DNA of 64,000 nt from Metellina segmentata (GCA_947359465.1 OX375872.1:129505083-129569082); one strand, 5' to 3'; positions 34,565 to 44,189 are shown, counted from the stretch's first letter. A program made the numbers and translations. The notes: generated from the letters alone by a model not told the origin.

Positions 34565-34880
34565 GATTTTCAGGAACTGTTTATTTTCCCCCATAAAATA
34601 TATTGATAAGAAAACAAGTGTCTGATAAATAGCTGTTAACACTTGTATAAACATGCGCGTAATGTATAATATTCGATTTCGCTGGTATATTTTCCTCTTC
34701 TATGTCAGAAAAACATTTCTTGTGTCTATGTCCACTACTTGACACTGTGTCCGTCTTGTGTTTGGCATAACTTGGCAAACATGACTTTTGCGCCTAAAAA
34801 AACCAAATCAACCTAATATATAGTATTTAATACGTATACAGTAAGTTAGAAAATATATATAAAGACCAGATCGGTCTTGT
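34565..34880 (+). repeat. SINE-2-like segment, right copy
   Basis: It mirrors 33490-33740 in the same orientation: TGTTTATTTTCCCCC, CTGATAAATAGCTGTTAACA, TGTGTCTATGTCCACTACTT, ACTTGGCAAACATGACT and CAACCTAATATA. Confidence 0.6.
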
Positions 34881-34889
34881 TGGTCTTAT

Positions 34890-35205
34890 CTTTAAAGACC
34901 GCCGTGTATAAGGGGGCAGGTGCACGTAAAATCTGCCGTGGCTTTAAATGTCCTCACGTTGGCGTAGTGTGGAAGTTTGGATAGTGGGGTGCCTGCTCAG
35001 GTGAAGACTCGTCATCTGACCACGGTTCAAAGTTATATGGTATTATCCTCGGATCTTTCCTTTGGGGATTGATCCCGGACCGTCGCCAATAGCCCGTTGT
35101 GTTGCTCCTAGTGCGACGTTAATTAAAATACTTGTATAACCTAAGATCCCGGACCGTCGTCGATAGTGCTGCTCTTGTACGACGTTAATTAAAATTACCT
35201 TACCT
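34890..35205 (+). mobile_element. SINE-1 copy with a duplicated 3' end
   Basis: The body runs from AAAGACCGCCGTGTA to GTTAATTAAAATACTTG. The last 50 bases are then repeated in damaged form (GATCCCGGACCGTCGTCG, GTACGACGTTAATTAAAA) and end in ACCTTACCTTACCTG, a clear ACCT tail. The tRNA-like head is missing. The double end could come from tail slippage or two nested insertions. Confidence 0.8.
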
Positions 35206-35217
35206 TACCTGTCTAAC

Positions 35218-35360
35218 TTAAACTCTTGGTGGGTGTCTGAGCGAGGCATCTCGATATCAGAAAAACTGACTAGATCCTGATTACGAGATATCTCGTCTTT
35301 ATAGAAATTGGTCAGGTCCTGATAGACGAGATAACTCGTCGAAATCAATCGGAGGGTTAA
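35218..35360. mobile_element. TTAA-bounded palindromic element, 143 bp (compact copy)
   Basis: TTAAACTCTTGGTGGGTGTC at the left opposes AATCGGAGGGTTAA at the right. The inside has CGAGGCATCTCGAT, a perfect ACGAGATATCTCGT and GACGAGATAACTCGTCG, separated by the standard spacer CTGACTAGATCCTGAT. It lies just beyond the tail of the preceding SINE. Confidence 0.8.
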
Positions 35361-35587
35361 TACATACATATCTGATGCAAAAAAAAGTAGTTTCATGAAT
35401 ATTTTAAAGTTAGACTTTAATGAATGGTCCTCTCCATAGGAAAATTTAAAAGAAAACAAGGTAGTACAAAAAATTTAGAAAGATCATAATCAAGCGTTGA
35501 TATTGTACACCTTTGATTAATAGCGTAGTCATATAAGAAATATTTCAACATTAGATTTTACTCAACTGTGATTATTTCCCCATTTAT

Positions 35588-35772
35588 ATTCACGTTGGCG
35601 TGGTGTGGAAGTTTGCAGAGTGGGGTGCCAGCTCAGATGTTGCCTCGTCAATTGACCGTGGTTGAAAATTACGTGGTGTTGTCTTCGCATCTTTCCCGTC
35701 GGGATTGACCCGGACCGTCACAAACAGCCCGTTGTGTTGCTCCTGTGCGAGGTTAATTAAAATACCTACCAA
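35588..35772 (+). mobile_element. SINE-1 3'-half copy
   Basis: TTCACGTTGGCGTGGTGTGG through CGTCGGGATTGACC to GCGAGGTTAATTAAAATACC, with the ACCTACC tail. The head is missing. Confidence 0.85.
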
Positions 35773-35831
35773 CCCCTGTTTATATGTAAAAATTTTTTTA
35801 AAGTAAAATTTTTTAACGTATCAGCTGTATG

Positions 35832-36145
35832 TAGGTACTTGAATCAACGCCACACTGGAGCAACACATCGGGCTATTGGCGACGGTCCTGTATCAATCCC
35901 GAAGGGAAAGATCGAGGACAACACCTAGTAATTTTTAACTACGGTCAAATTACGATGACGCCCCTCTCTCCAAGCTTCCACCAACCCAACGGGAATCACA
36001 CAGAAGGGAGAAATGCACTCAAGAGAGGAGTCACAGGAATCGAATCAACTCCACATCAACATTTGGACATTTGAGGCCACGACAGATTCAATATGCATCA
36101 GCCCCCACGTACACGACGGTCCTTGGTTGGATATAGTTAGTCCTT
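35832..36145 (-). mobile_element. SINE-1 copy with an internal insertion
   Basis: The tail GTAGGTACTTG is followed by CACTGGAGCAACACATCGGG, CGAAGGGAAAGATCG and CTCTCTCCAAGCTTCCACC. About 75 bp of unrelated sequence then intervenes before GGACATTTGAGGCCACGACA and TACACGACGGTCCTTGG. It lies tail-to-tail with the copy at 35588-35772. Confidence 0.75.
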
Positions 36146-36745
36146 CCGTTTGCTAATCCACAATTGTTCCAACCGGGTACTTGCGTTCTCTGTGATTGAG
36201 AGGGATTTTCTGTTTTGACAAACCGGCCGGTCTGTGAAGATTAACCTTTGCTGTCCAAACGTACTAGCATGATCCATATTGGGGTTACCTCTAAATGTAC
36301 TTATCGCTGCTTAGGCGATGTTGGCGTTTAATCCGGGACGTTGAACAGACGTTGACCAATGACGTGTCACATATCAAATTCGTTTTTGGGAATTTTACTG
36401 GCGAAATTCTGCAATCGTATTCTAATAGCTAGCCAACTGATATCGCATTCGGAACACGTACAAGAAACACTACCGCCACCTATATTTAGCTGAACACAAA
36501 ATGACTTTCTTATAGTCTATGTATTTTTTTTGTATTGCACAAATGTACTTTTTCTATATTCCTTTGCATATATGTCATATTTATTATTATAAATACAACG
36601 ATTTTAACTGTGAAAATTAGGAAAAAAGGGGACTTATAAAATACTAAACTATTTTAATTCCTCAAGGCTCTTGGTGCACTGTACTATGGTATACCAGCGC
36701 TCCTACTCCCTATGAGGTAAATACTGCTTCTATAAGTGCATTGTA
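36146..36745. other. No recognised feature
   Basis: Mixed composition; no gene, RNA or known repeat identified. Confidence 0.45.
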
Positions 36746-37179
36746 TTAACCCCCTTAAGGTTCTCTAGACGAAGTAACCCTTTCTTCAGCCAAAACTGAC
36801 CAGATCCTTGTGGAAGATATCTCTCGTAATTAGGATGAAACTGACCAGGTCTTGATATCGTCATCATAAAACAATCGGCAATATCTTGATGACGATATAT
36901 CTCGTCAAAAGCAAAATTGTTCAAATCTTGATGGCGATATATCTCGTCAAAAGCAAATTTGTTCAAATCTTGATGACGATATATCTCGTCAAAAGCAAAA
37001 TTGTTCAAATCTTGATGACGATATATCTCGTCAAAATCAAAATTGTTCAAATCTTGATGACGATATATCTCGTCAAAAGCAAATTTGTTCAAATCTTGTT
37101 GACGATATATCTCGTCAAAAGCAAAATTGTTCAAATCTTTATTGACGAGATATCTCGTCAAAACCACCTGTAGGGTTAA
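36746..37179. mobile_element. TTAA-bounded palindromic element, 434 bp, with expanded interior
   Basis: The ends are TTAACCCCCTTAAGG and CACCTGTAGGGTTAA, both bounded by TTAA. The interior begins with diverged units and then a regular 42-bp array. No transposase is encoded. TTAA flanks with a CCCT-type first base are characteristic of piggyBac-superfamily elements (family knowledge), so a non-autonomous piggyBac-type element is the best fit. Confidence 0.8.
36891..37159. repeat. 42-bp palindromic minisatellite, 7 palindromes
   Basis: GACGATATATCTCGTC-type palindromes start at 36891, 36933, 36975, 37017, 37059, 37101 and (perfect GACGAGATATCTCGTC) 37144. The spacers are near-identical variants of AAAAGCAAAATTGTTC and AAATCTTGAT. 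Period 42 is a multiple of three, so both strands stay open and give long but meaningless repetitive frames (14-residue repeats). Confidence 0.95.
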
Positions 37180-37613
37180 GTAGATAGCTCATTCCGTGAG
37201 TGTATGAGAGAGCGTTGCATTCGAACTAACGATTCAGCAACTATAATGAGTTTATTTGATTTAAGCAATTAAACATCAAACATGAGTGATTGAAGATTAG
37301 AAAAAGCGATGAAGAAAATACTAAGTATTGAGAGCAATGGCAGAATGATAAATAAGGTACAATAGGAATACTAACTATGATAATGTTATTAACTAAGATT
37401 TAGTGATAGTAAGATTAAGTAAGAGTGAGGTAGGGGGTAAGTAGTAATTATAAGATTAAGTATACCAAATTAATGATCTATTTTTAGTTTTATTCTTGTT
37501 TGTGTTTCACTGTCTGTTACTTTGGGCATTTTATTGCAGCTTGTGAATACGTATCCCGTAATCATCCTTTTTGGATGCAACCGAAAGTGTTGATGATCAA
37601 AGGTTTTCTTTTA
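37180..37613. other. AT-rich stretch, nothing recognised
   Basis: Simple AAGATTAAGTA-like words recur weakly; no gene seen. Confidence 0.45.
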
Positions 37614-37768
37614 AGGTAGGTAAGCATTTTAATTAGCGTCGCACTTGAGCAACATTTGGCTACGCTGGTATCATGCTCGAAGGGAAAGATCCGAGGACAA
37701 CACCACGTCATTTTGAACCATGGTCAGATGACGAGGTAATACCTGTGCTGGCAGCACCACGCTCTCTA
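37614..37768 (-). mobile_element. SINE-1 3'-half, minus orientation
   Basis: GGTAGGTAAGCATTTTAATT, GCGTCGCACTTGAGCAAC, CGAAGGGAAAGATCCGAGGA and CAGATGACGAGG. It is cut off near CACGCTCTCTAAA. Confidence 0.85.
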
Positions 37769-37802
37769 AATATTTATTTATTTTTTATTTTATTTTTTTT
37801 GC

Positions 37803-38125
37803 CGACCAACCGGTATAGTGGTTAAGGTGTTAGCCTCTAGATCGGAATGTTCCTGGTTCGAATCCGGGTCCGGGCATGGATGTTTGTAAGCGTATGGTGT
37901 AGAGGCGGCTGGTTGCACCTTAAATCTGTCGTGGCCGAAAGTCCTCACGTTGGGTTGGCGTGGAAGTTTGGAGAGTGGGGTGCCAGCTCAGGTGTTGCTT
38001 CGTCATCTGACCGTGGTTTAAAATTACTTGGTGTTGTCCTCGGATCTTTCCCTTAAGGGACTGATCCCGGACCGTCGTCAATAGCCCGTTGTGTTGCTTT
38101 AGTACGACGTTAAATAAAAAAATTA
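37803..38125 (+). mobile_element. Full-length SINE-1 with the best-preserved tRNA-like head
   Basis: The head reads CCGGTATAGTGGTTAAGG (A-box-like) and, about 30 bases on, TGGTTCGAATCCGGG, a perfect B box with a paired T arm. The acceptor stem cannot be closed, so this is a tRNA-derived head and not a tRNA gene. The body follows through GTCCTCACGTTGG, GTCATCTGACCGTGG and CAATAGCCCGTTGTG, ending at GACGTTAAATAAAAA. Confidence 0.88.
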
Positions 38126-38159
38126 CCAAATTACCAAATCTCTTAATATTTATAAGAAT

Positions 38160-38480
38160 ACTATATTTTACTGGTGGGTAGCAAATTAAAATTTTTTCTA
38201 ATGAACAAAGAATATTAAATTTTTTTATTGAATAGAGAGTATTTAGTTTTCTTAGGTGTATAGCGAATTTTAACTTTTTCTAATGAATAGAGAATATTAA
38301 ATTTTTTTAGTGAATAGCGAGTATTAAGTTTTCTAAGTTGTAATAATATAACTGTAAATATTAAATTTATTCTAGTGAATAGTGGATATTAATTTTATTT
38401 TAGTGAGTAGCGAGCAATAAATTTTCCTAGTGAATAGAGAATATTAAATATTTCTAGTGAATAACAAGTACTACCAATTT
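38160..38480 (+). repeat. Tandem repeat of about 35-70 bp units
   Basis: TCTAATGAATAGAGAATATT and AAATTTTTTTAGTGAATAGC, GAGTATTAAGTTTTC-type variants alternate six to eight times. Confidence 0.75.
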
Positions 38481-39040
38481 ATTCCATTGAAAAACAGTCG
38501 AAACAATCAACAAATCAATGTCAGCGACGGGAGCATATTTTTCGCTCTAAACACAAGGAGAAAAAAAGTTGGAACTGTACGACCAACTTCGTATGTCAAA
38601 CTGCGCAATAAACATGGAACAACGGTCTCGTTACACAAACAAACAAATGTATCTTTCCATTAAAAGAACGGCGTAACATTTTGATCGATCGAAGCTAATT
38701 TGTACGATTTCTTTTGAAAGCCGGTTGAAAAAGAATTGCAAATGAATGAAAAATCAAATGTACAGGTTAAAAAAGTCACTAGAATAAATCCATTTGTCTG
38801 GGAAAAGGTCTCAAGGCCAACGACTTTTCCAGACTACCTTTTGTCGTGAAGGGTATCGTGACTACCGGATTGCTTTGCGCGTGAGCCTGAAGTAGTGTTT
38901 CATAAAAGGAGGTTCCGCGGAACCCTGGTGTTCCGAGGGGTAAAATAAAGGGTTCCGCTCATAAATGAAAAATGTAAAACGTCTAAAGTATAGAATAATG
39001 CAGATGCGTTTATTTCTGAAGGATGAAACAGTATTAAAGT
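38481..39040. other. No recognised feature
   Basis: The 68-codon frame at 38457-38663 partly overlaps the repeat and resembles nothing known to me. Confidence 0.4.
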
Positions 39041-39411
39041 CGAAAGTTAGTTCGTTGGGTTTTATAGCTCAAGGGGGCCATATTTGGCGAAGCTGCACCA
39101 AAGGATTGTATATAGGTTGGTTACTTAGGCTTGTGACACAAGATGAATCAAAGGATTGCATAAAGCTTTACCCAATGGGTTTTGTGACGCTAAGGGGGCA
39201 TATTTGGCTAAGCTGTACCAAAGGATAGCATAAAGGTTGACTGATTAAATTTTAGACAAGGGGTCGTGTTTGACGAAGCTGCATTAAATAATAGTATTAA
39301 GCATTTTATAGCGTAAGGGAGACATATTTGGCCAAGCTGTATCTAAGAATTGCATAAAGCTTTTCATGGCGTAAGGAGACACATTTTGCCAATCTGAGCC
39401 AAACAATTGTA

Positions 39412-39924
39412 CAGTGTGGGCGAAAAGTCCATGACTCATCTCAAAATTTAATATAAAAGTAATCAATTGTAATATAAGAGTGGGGTTTTCACAAAATTGC
39501 TTTACATGACATTGGTTTTATTTTGGCATAAAATTTTTTTTCATAATTTAACGCATAGATTATACGGTACCGAAAAAGAATATAAAAATTACACACAAAT
39601 AGTTACAATACATATTAGAATTTAGTAGAGCATTTTTGTAACTACATATTACCATATTTCAATGTGAGCATCCTTTGTGACTCGATCTACATTTAACCAA
39701 TACTCAATTTCATTCCAGGTATTTACTAACATGGATTGCGGAATAGTATTGATTACTTGCATGATTCGTGTCTTCAATTTTTTAATGTTCGCTATCTATT
39801 TTAATGCTAAAAAATAACTTGATGCCATGTAAAGCTATTTAGTATAGAGATTTGGTATCTCGTATGAGAATTGGTTGATTTTATATTAATTTTGAAGTGT
39901 GTCATAGACTTTTCGACAACCCTG
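39412..39924 (-). mobile_element. Mariner/IS630-type non-autonomous element, 513 bp, TA target
   Basis: The ends CAGTGTGGGCGAAAAGTCC and (reverse complement) CAGGGTTGTCGAAAAGTC form imperfect terminal inverted repeats extending about 40 bp to a CTCAAAATT-like edge. TA flanks both ends (39410-39411 and 39925-39926). Removing the element rejoins a satellite monomer reading CAATTGTATATTGG, matched by GGATTGTATATAGG in an uninterrupted monomer near 39105. The interior retains only a transposase C-terminus, so most of the element is deleted. Confidence 0.85.
39649..39792 (-). pseudogene. C-terminal remnant of a mariner/IS630-type transposase
   Basis: The minus strand reads about 47 codons, including KLKTRIMQVINTIPQSML, then NTWNEIEYWLNVDRVTK and DAHIEIW before a TAA. 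The pattern I...I...ML...W.E..YRLDVCR.T.GAHIE is the typical C-terminus of mariner-type transposases that lies after the catalytic domain. An in-frame TAG stands just upstream and the DDE domain is absent. It is a non-functional remnant inside the 513-bp element. Confidence 0.75.
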
Positions 39925-40180
39925 TATATTGGTTGTTTGCATGGGTTTAAGACACAAGAGCTATATTTGGACAAACTGAGTCAAAGGATTGCATAAAGAT
40001 AGGCTTAGTTGGTGTAATAAAGAAAAGGAGCCATATTTGGCGAAGCTATGCCAAAGGATTGCATAAATGTTGACTGATTAAGTTTTAGCACAGGGGCCAT
40101 ATTTTAACAAGCTGCAACAAAGGATTGCATTAGCATTTAATGGCGAAAGGTAGACATATTTGACAAAGCTGATTCAAAAT

Positions 40181-40389
40181 TTGGTTGGTATTTTAATTTA
40201 CGTCGCACTGGGGAGCAACTCAACGGGCTACTGGCGACTGTTCGGAATCAAATACGAAGGGAAAGATCCACGGAAAGCACCAGGTAATTTTGAATCACGG
40301 TCAGATGTTGAGGTCACACCAGGACAGACACTCCACTCTCCAAACTTGCACACCACACCAGGGCACTTGAGGCCACTACATATTTAATT
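40181..40389 (-). mobile_element. SINE-1 copy, head missing
   Basis: GGTTGGTATTTTAATTTACG, CGTCGCACTGGGGAGCAACT, CGAAGGGAAAGATCCACGG, CAGATGTTGAGGTCACACC and CACTCTCCAAACTTGCACA; it stops before the tRNA-like head. The frame of 75 codons across it is read-through. Confidence 0.85.
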
Positions 40390-40409
40390 TTTTTGGAATG
40401 AATTAAGAC

Positions 40410-40580
40410 TTAACTGTCCTTGTGATTGTCTCGACAATCTATCTTAGAAAAACAAGTAGAACTTACCAGATCTTTATGGACAAGATATCTCGTATTAGAA
40501 AAAACTGAACAAGATTATAATCTCGTCATCATAAAATTCGGCAATATCTTGATGACTCTAAGATATCTCGTCAATGCTTT
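40410..40580. mobile_element. Palindromic TTAA element, right end lost
   Basis: The left end TTAACTGTCCTTGTGATTGT is followed by CAAGATATCTCGTATTAG, TCTCGTCATCATAAAA and TAAGATATCTCGTC with family spacers CTTACCAGATCTTTATGG. It ends where the next tandem array starts. Confidence 0.65.
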
Positions 40581-40594
40581 AGCAATGCTTTGAT

Positions 40595-41340
40595 TGTCAT
40601 CCGTGCTCTCTTATCTAAAACTGCCATCGTTTCGTAACCAACATCTCTCTTCATCAGAGTTACAAGTGAAATAATGTTGAATACAATGTGGAATGACTAT
40701 CAGCAGTCGACTTTCGTAGTTGAGCCAATGAGTCATTTAAAGAAACGTAACGAGACTTTAGAGAAGATCAGAAAAGAGAACTATTTATATAAGGTTTGTA
40801 ATTAAGCGCAAACGTTTGTAATTAGAGACTGATTTAACTTTAATTCATTTTATCCCATAAAAATTATTCAGGAATACCTCTATTTACATGTGGTCTCTTA
40901 TCTAAAGTTATCGTCTCCTCTCGAAACCAACATCTCTTCATCAAAGATGGTAGTGAAACAATGTTGGATACAATTTGGAATGTTTATAAGCAGTCGACTT
41001 TAATAGTTGAGCCAGTGAGTCTTACAAAGAAGCGTAACGAGACTTCAGAGAAGATCAGAAAAGACAACAAGTAATATCAGTTTTGGAACGAAATTTTACT
41101 TAAATTCATTTTACCAACAAAATGTCATTTTGGAACACCTCAATTTTCATCTGTGCTCTCTTATCTGAAGTTACCGTCTTCTCTCGTAAGCAATATATTT
41201 TCCTCAGATTTGCGAGTGAAACAATTGTACATCGAGTGGAGAATGATTTCAGCACTCGACAGCAGTCACTAAGTGACTCGTACAAAGAGAAGCAACGAGA
41301 TCAGAGAAGAACGGGGGAATAAATTATTGAAATGGATGGA
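40595..41340 (+). repeat. Tandem repeat, 3 units of about 255-290 bp
   Basis: Units start near 40600, 40892 and 41146 and share TCTGTGCTCTCTTATCTAAA, CCAACATCTCTTCATCA, GTGAAACAATGTTG, AGCAGTCGACTTT, GTTGAGCCAGTGAGTC and GAAGCGTAACGAGACTTCAG. A 66-codon frame over the third unit is not a gene. Confidence 0.85.
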
Positions 41341-41521
41341 ATAAAATGATCCACTTATCTCTTCATAAAAGTCGCTGAAGCGGAAAAACTGTCCAGTCGA
41401 GCGTGGAAGAAGTCTCCTATTCTTTAACGACGAAAAATTATCCGTTTGGGATTCAAAATTTAGGCTACTGAACTTGGGCTGATTGAGGTATGCATGCTGT
41501 GCTCCATGTCGGGGTAGAATT

Positions 41522-41830
41522 GTAGGTAGGTTACTGTATTAACACCAAACTGGGGCAACGTAACAGGCTATTGGCAATGGTCAGGGATCCATCCCGATGG
41601 GAAAGATTCGAGGAGTACACCTTGTGATTTCGATCCACGATCAGTTGACGAGGTCACACTTGAGCTGGCTCCCCACTGTCCAAACTTCCGCACCACGCTA
41701 ATGTGAGGACATTTGAGGCCATGGCAGTTTGAAAGTACACCATTCACTTTGTACACGACGGTCTTTGAAGGGATTCGAACTCACAACCCTCCGGTTTCTA
41801 ATCCCTTGTTCTTCCAACCATGCCACCACA
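41522..41830 (-). mobile_element. Full-length SINE-1, minus orientation
   Basis: The copy runs from tail GTAGGTAGGTTACTG to a complete head with GGATTCGAACTCACAACCC (reverse B box) and TTCTTCCAACCATGCCACCA. Body words CCCACTGTCCAAACTTCCG and GGACATTTGAGGCCATGGCA are intact. It is one of the best copies for a consensus. Confidence 0.9.
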
Positions 41831-42261
41831 GCTTCCACTCATAAAGGAACCCCATTCTCAAGGACTCAATTCCGATGATAAATTTGACTGCGCTTTTAAA
41901 AACGGGATCGATCCCGAGGTTCTTTAATGTTTTCAACGCTGGCGAATTTTCCTCTTCACAGATGATATGGGGTAGGGGATTTTGCTATATACATACATGG
42001 AAGGAAAAGGCTAGGGGTATTGATTCGTTCCCCTCAAATCGGCACTTCTGTCAATAACTCACAGCCCAAGCCTCTTTCTGTCGAAAATAATCTCTAAAGC
42101 TTGTAACCGGGAATTGTTTTTAGGATACAAGAAGCCCTCTTGAAAGCTGGGTTCTGGCTTCAAAATGCTTGGTAGTGTTTGCCACCTAGAACCCCCCCCC
42201 CAGCCCTAAATCTCCTTCGAACCCAGTAAAGGTTAAATGAAGGGTTGTTCGTGGGGTGTGG
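41831..42261. other. No recognised feature
   Basis: It contains a short poly-C run (42190-42199). No gene was recognised. Confidence 0.45.
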
Positions 42262-42479
42262 GGCCGTCATGGCTCAGTGGGTATGCCCACTGCTCTAGCA
42301 ATCTCCGATTTCTAAGCTGCGCAGGTTTGATTCCTGTCAGGTGCATCCCTATCTGAGTGTATTTCTCTCTTTTTGTGTCAGTAAAGACTTTCATTGTGTG
42401 TGTCTATTACTTGATATTGTATGTCTTGTCTTGCGCACTATGGTTTTATGGACCTTACGCGCGACAAACCCCAAAAACT
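42262..42479 (+). mobile_element. SINE-2 copy (second tRNA-derived family)
   Basis: The head reads GCCGTCATGGCTCAGTGGG, a strong A box (TGGCTCAGTGGG), and about 45 bases on CAGGTTTGATTCCTGTCAGG, a good B box. The body has CTCTTTTTGTGTCAGTAAAG and GTGTGTGTCTATTACTTGAT. The two promoter boxes at tRNA spacing support a tRNA-derived SINE. Confidence 0.75.
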
Positions 42480-42671
42480 CTCCAATGGATTAGCAACCGG
42501 AGAGTTGCGAGTTCGAATGTTTGGAAAGTGGGGTGTTAGCTCAGGTGCGACCACGTCATCTGACCGTGGTTCAAAATTACGCGGTGGTGTCCTCGGATCT
42601 TTCCCGGGCCGTCGCCAATAGCCCAATGTGTCACTCCAGTGCGAGAGAGAGACGTTAATTAAAATACCTAC
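42480..42671 (+). mobile_element. SINE-1 with internal deletion
   Basis: The head ATGGATTAGCAACCGGAG, GAGTTCGAAT is fused directly to GTTTGGAAAGTGGGG, skipping about 90 bases of body. The 3' end is complete with GACGTTAATTAAAATACCTA. It sits between two SINE-2 copies. Confidence 0.8.
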
Positions 42672-42684
42672 GATTATGCAATCG

Positions 42685-42840
42685 GGATGGCCGTGACTCA
42701 GCGGGCTTGCAAACTGCGCTAGCAACCTGCGAGTTGTGCTGAGAGTGGGATAAGTACGATTCCCGTTAATCGTTTTTGTATTCACCTATTTGTATCAATA
42801 AAATTTCTCTTGTGTGTGTATGTCCGTAATTTGACAGCTT
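42685..42840 (+). mobile_element. SINE-2 copy
   Basis: GGGATGGCCGTGACTCAGCGG (A box), a B-box-like GTACGATTCCCG, ATCAATAAAATTTCTCTTG and GTGTGTATGTCCGTAATTTG. It leads into the monomer array at 42840. Confidence 0.7.
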
Positions 42841-43460
42841 TTGTGACTGGAGCAGTTTTACCAACTGTGAACTCCTTGCGTCATAAAACCCAAACAACCC
42901 ACTTTTATGCAATCCGTGTTATAGGCGGCAAATGTTCAGTTCCTGTAATTTACCCTGGTTGTATTTATCTCTTCCGTGTGAGTAACCTTTCCTGGTGTTT
43001 GTATGTTCATTATTTGACGTTTTTGGCTCAACTTGACCAAAAATGGTTCTTGTGTCATAAAATCCAATCAAACAACATATAAACAATTCTTTGGCTCAGC
43101 TTGGCCAAATATGTCTATAATGCCCCATGAAATGCAAGACTTCGGTGCAACTGGGTCAAATATGACTCCTGCATTAAAACCCAATAAGCCAACCTATGTG
43201 AAATTCTTTGGTATAGCTTGACCAAATATGATCTTAAAAACCAGCGAGTTAATCTTTATGCAAATTTTTGTGTAGTTTGACCAAATACGACCCTCTTGCT
43301 GCATAAACCCAAAGAGTCTATCTTTACGCTATTGTTTGGTGCAGCTCGACCGAATATGTCCCCTTTGTGCCTCAAAACTGCTTGAACCAACTTTTACGCA
43401 ATCATTTGCTACAGCTGGGCCGAATATGTTCCCTTTTTGCCACAAAACTCATTGAGCCAA
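42840..43460 (+). repeat. Tandem array of the SINE-2-linked monomer, about 9 units of 60-75 bp
   Basis: Units carry TTTGGTGCAGCTTGACCAAA, ATATG-CCC-TTGTGCC and ATAAAACCCAA-CAACC-TTATGCAA. The first unit also retains a second SINE-2 body (CCTGGTTGTATTTATCTCTT), suggesting the array grew from a SINE-2 3' end. Confidence 0.8.
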
Positions 43461-43464
43461 CCAA

Positions 43465-43830
43465 GATGCCCATCCATTGATTTATCATCTCATTAGTCCA
43501 TCTATAAGATAGTACTAGACTTTGGCGACTTCAACATATTTTCCTCCAATCTACAGAAATGCGTATTCACGCATCCTCCCTCTCATAAGATATTATATCG
43601 CCAAACGAGGCGATGCCTAGTTTTGCAACCAAATCAACATTTCACAGATCAGTCAAATGACCACTAGTTGCTGGTCGCACGTTTTGACGCTCCTCTCAAT
43701 AGCAATGCTCAGTCTATTTATATCACTTGCCCTGGTGAGAAGTCTATGAGTCTTCCAACCAAGCTATAGCGTCCCCTCGAAATACGAGGATAAAAACTAT
43801 TTGCAAAAGGGCCAAACAGCCCCGTCTAGC
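43465..43830 (+). repeat. Dispersed repeat, copy 1
   Basis: CATCCATTGATTTATCATCT, ACTTTGGCGACTTCAAC, ATATCGCCAAACGAGGCGAT and GACGCTCCTCTCAATAGCAA match, in the same order, the copy at 56500-56760. Nature unknown; no coding capacity. Confidence 0.65.
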
Positions 43831-43870
43831 ACCTACTCAATTGCAATACAAAAATGTTTATCTTGGATGC

Positions 43871-43927
43871 CCCCTACCACCCATTAAACCCCCTACCACC
43901 CATTAAACCCCCTACCACCCATTAAAA
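43871..43927 (+). repeat. 19-bp minisatellite, 3 copies
   Basis: Three head-to-tail copies of CCCCTACCACCCATTAAAC, the last ending in A. Confidence 0.95.
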
Positions 43928-44189
43928 TTTGGACAAAGAATTGTACGTTCAACTCACCGTGTATAAATGTGTTCCATTATAAGCACATGACTCAAACATT
44001 AAGTAAAGTTCTTTGATAAGAAAAAAATTAAAAACTGGATCGTTTTATTGGTATTTAAATGCTATTCTCATTCTTACTTTCTTTGTACAGAACAAATTCA
44101 GAATTGATATTCCAGCTGGTCTTGTGGCATGGATGTATCGTAAAATAATTCCTTTGCTTTACTAAGCTCGACAGGTGCCCAACCAAGAC

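Larger units (their letters stand above)
39040..40175 (-). repeat. Satellite of about 60-75 bp monomers, split by a mariner-type element
   Basis: Monomers share GTTGGGTTTTATGGCGCAAG, GGGCCATATTTGGC-AAGCTG and CACCAAAGGATTGCATAAAG. They occupy 39040-39411 and resume at 39925-40175. On the minus strand they read as the CCAAATATGGC-CTTGTG-ATAAAACCCAAC monomer found beside SINE-2 at 42840-43460. Confidence 0.8.

Noticed and set aside
36891..37159. CRISPR-like look: regular palindromic repeats separated by spacers
   Set aside because: The spacers are near-identical to each other, the host is an animal genome, and the array lies inside a TTAA-bounded element.
36730..37167. 145-codon minus-strand frame with DEIYRHQDLNNFAF repeats (and a 95-codon plus-strand counterpart)
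   Set aside because: It is a translation of the 42-bp palindromic minisatellite; both strands are open because the period is divisible by three.
37803..37880. Possible tRNA gene with a good B box
   Set aside because: No closing acceptor stem can be formed and the SINE-1 body continues directly downstream, so it is a SINE head.
42438..42785. 115-codon minus-strand frame
   Set aside because: It reads across a SINE-1 copy and part of a SINE-2 copy.
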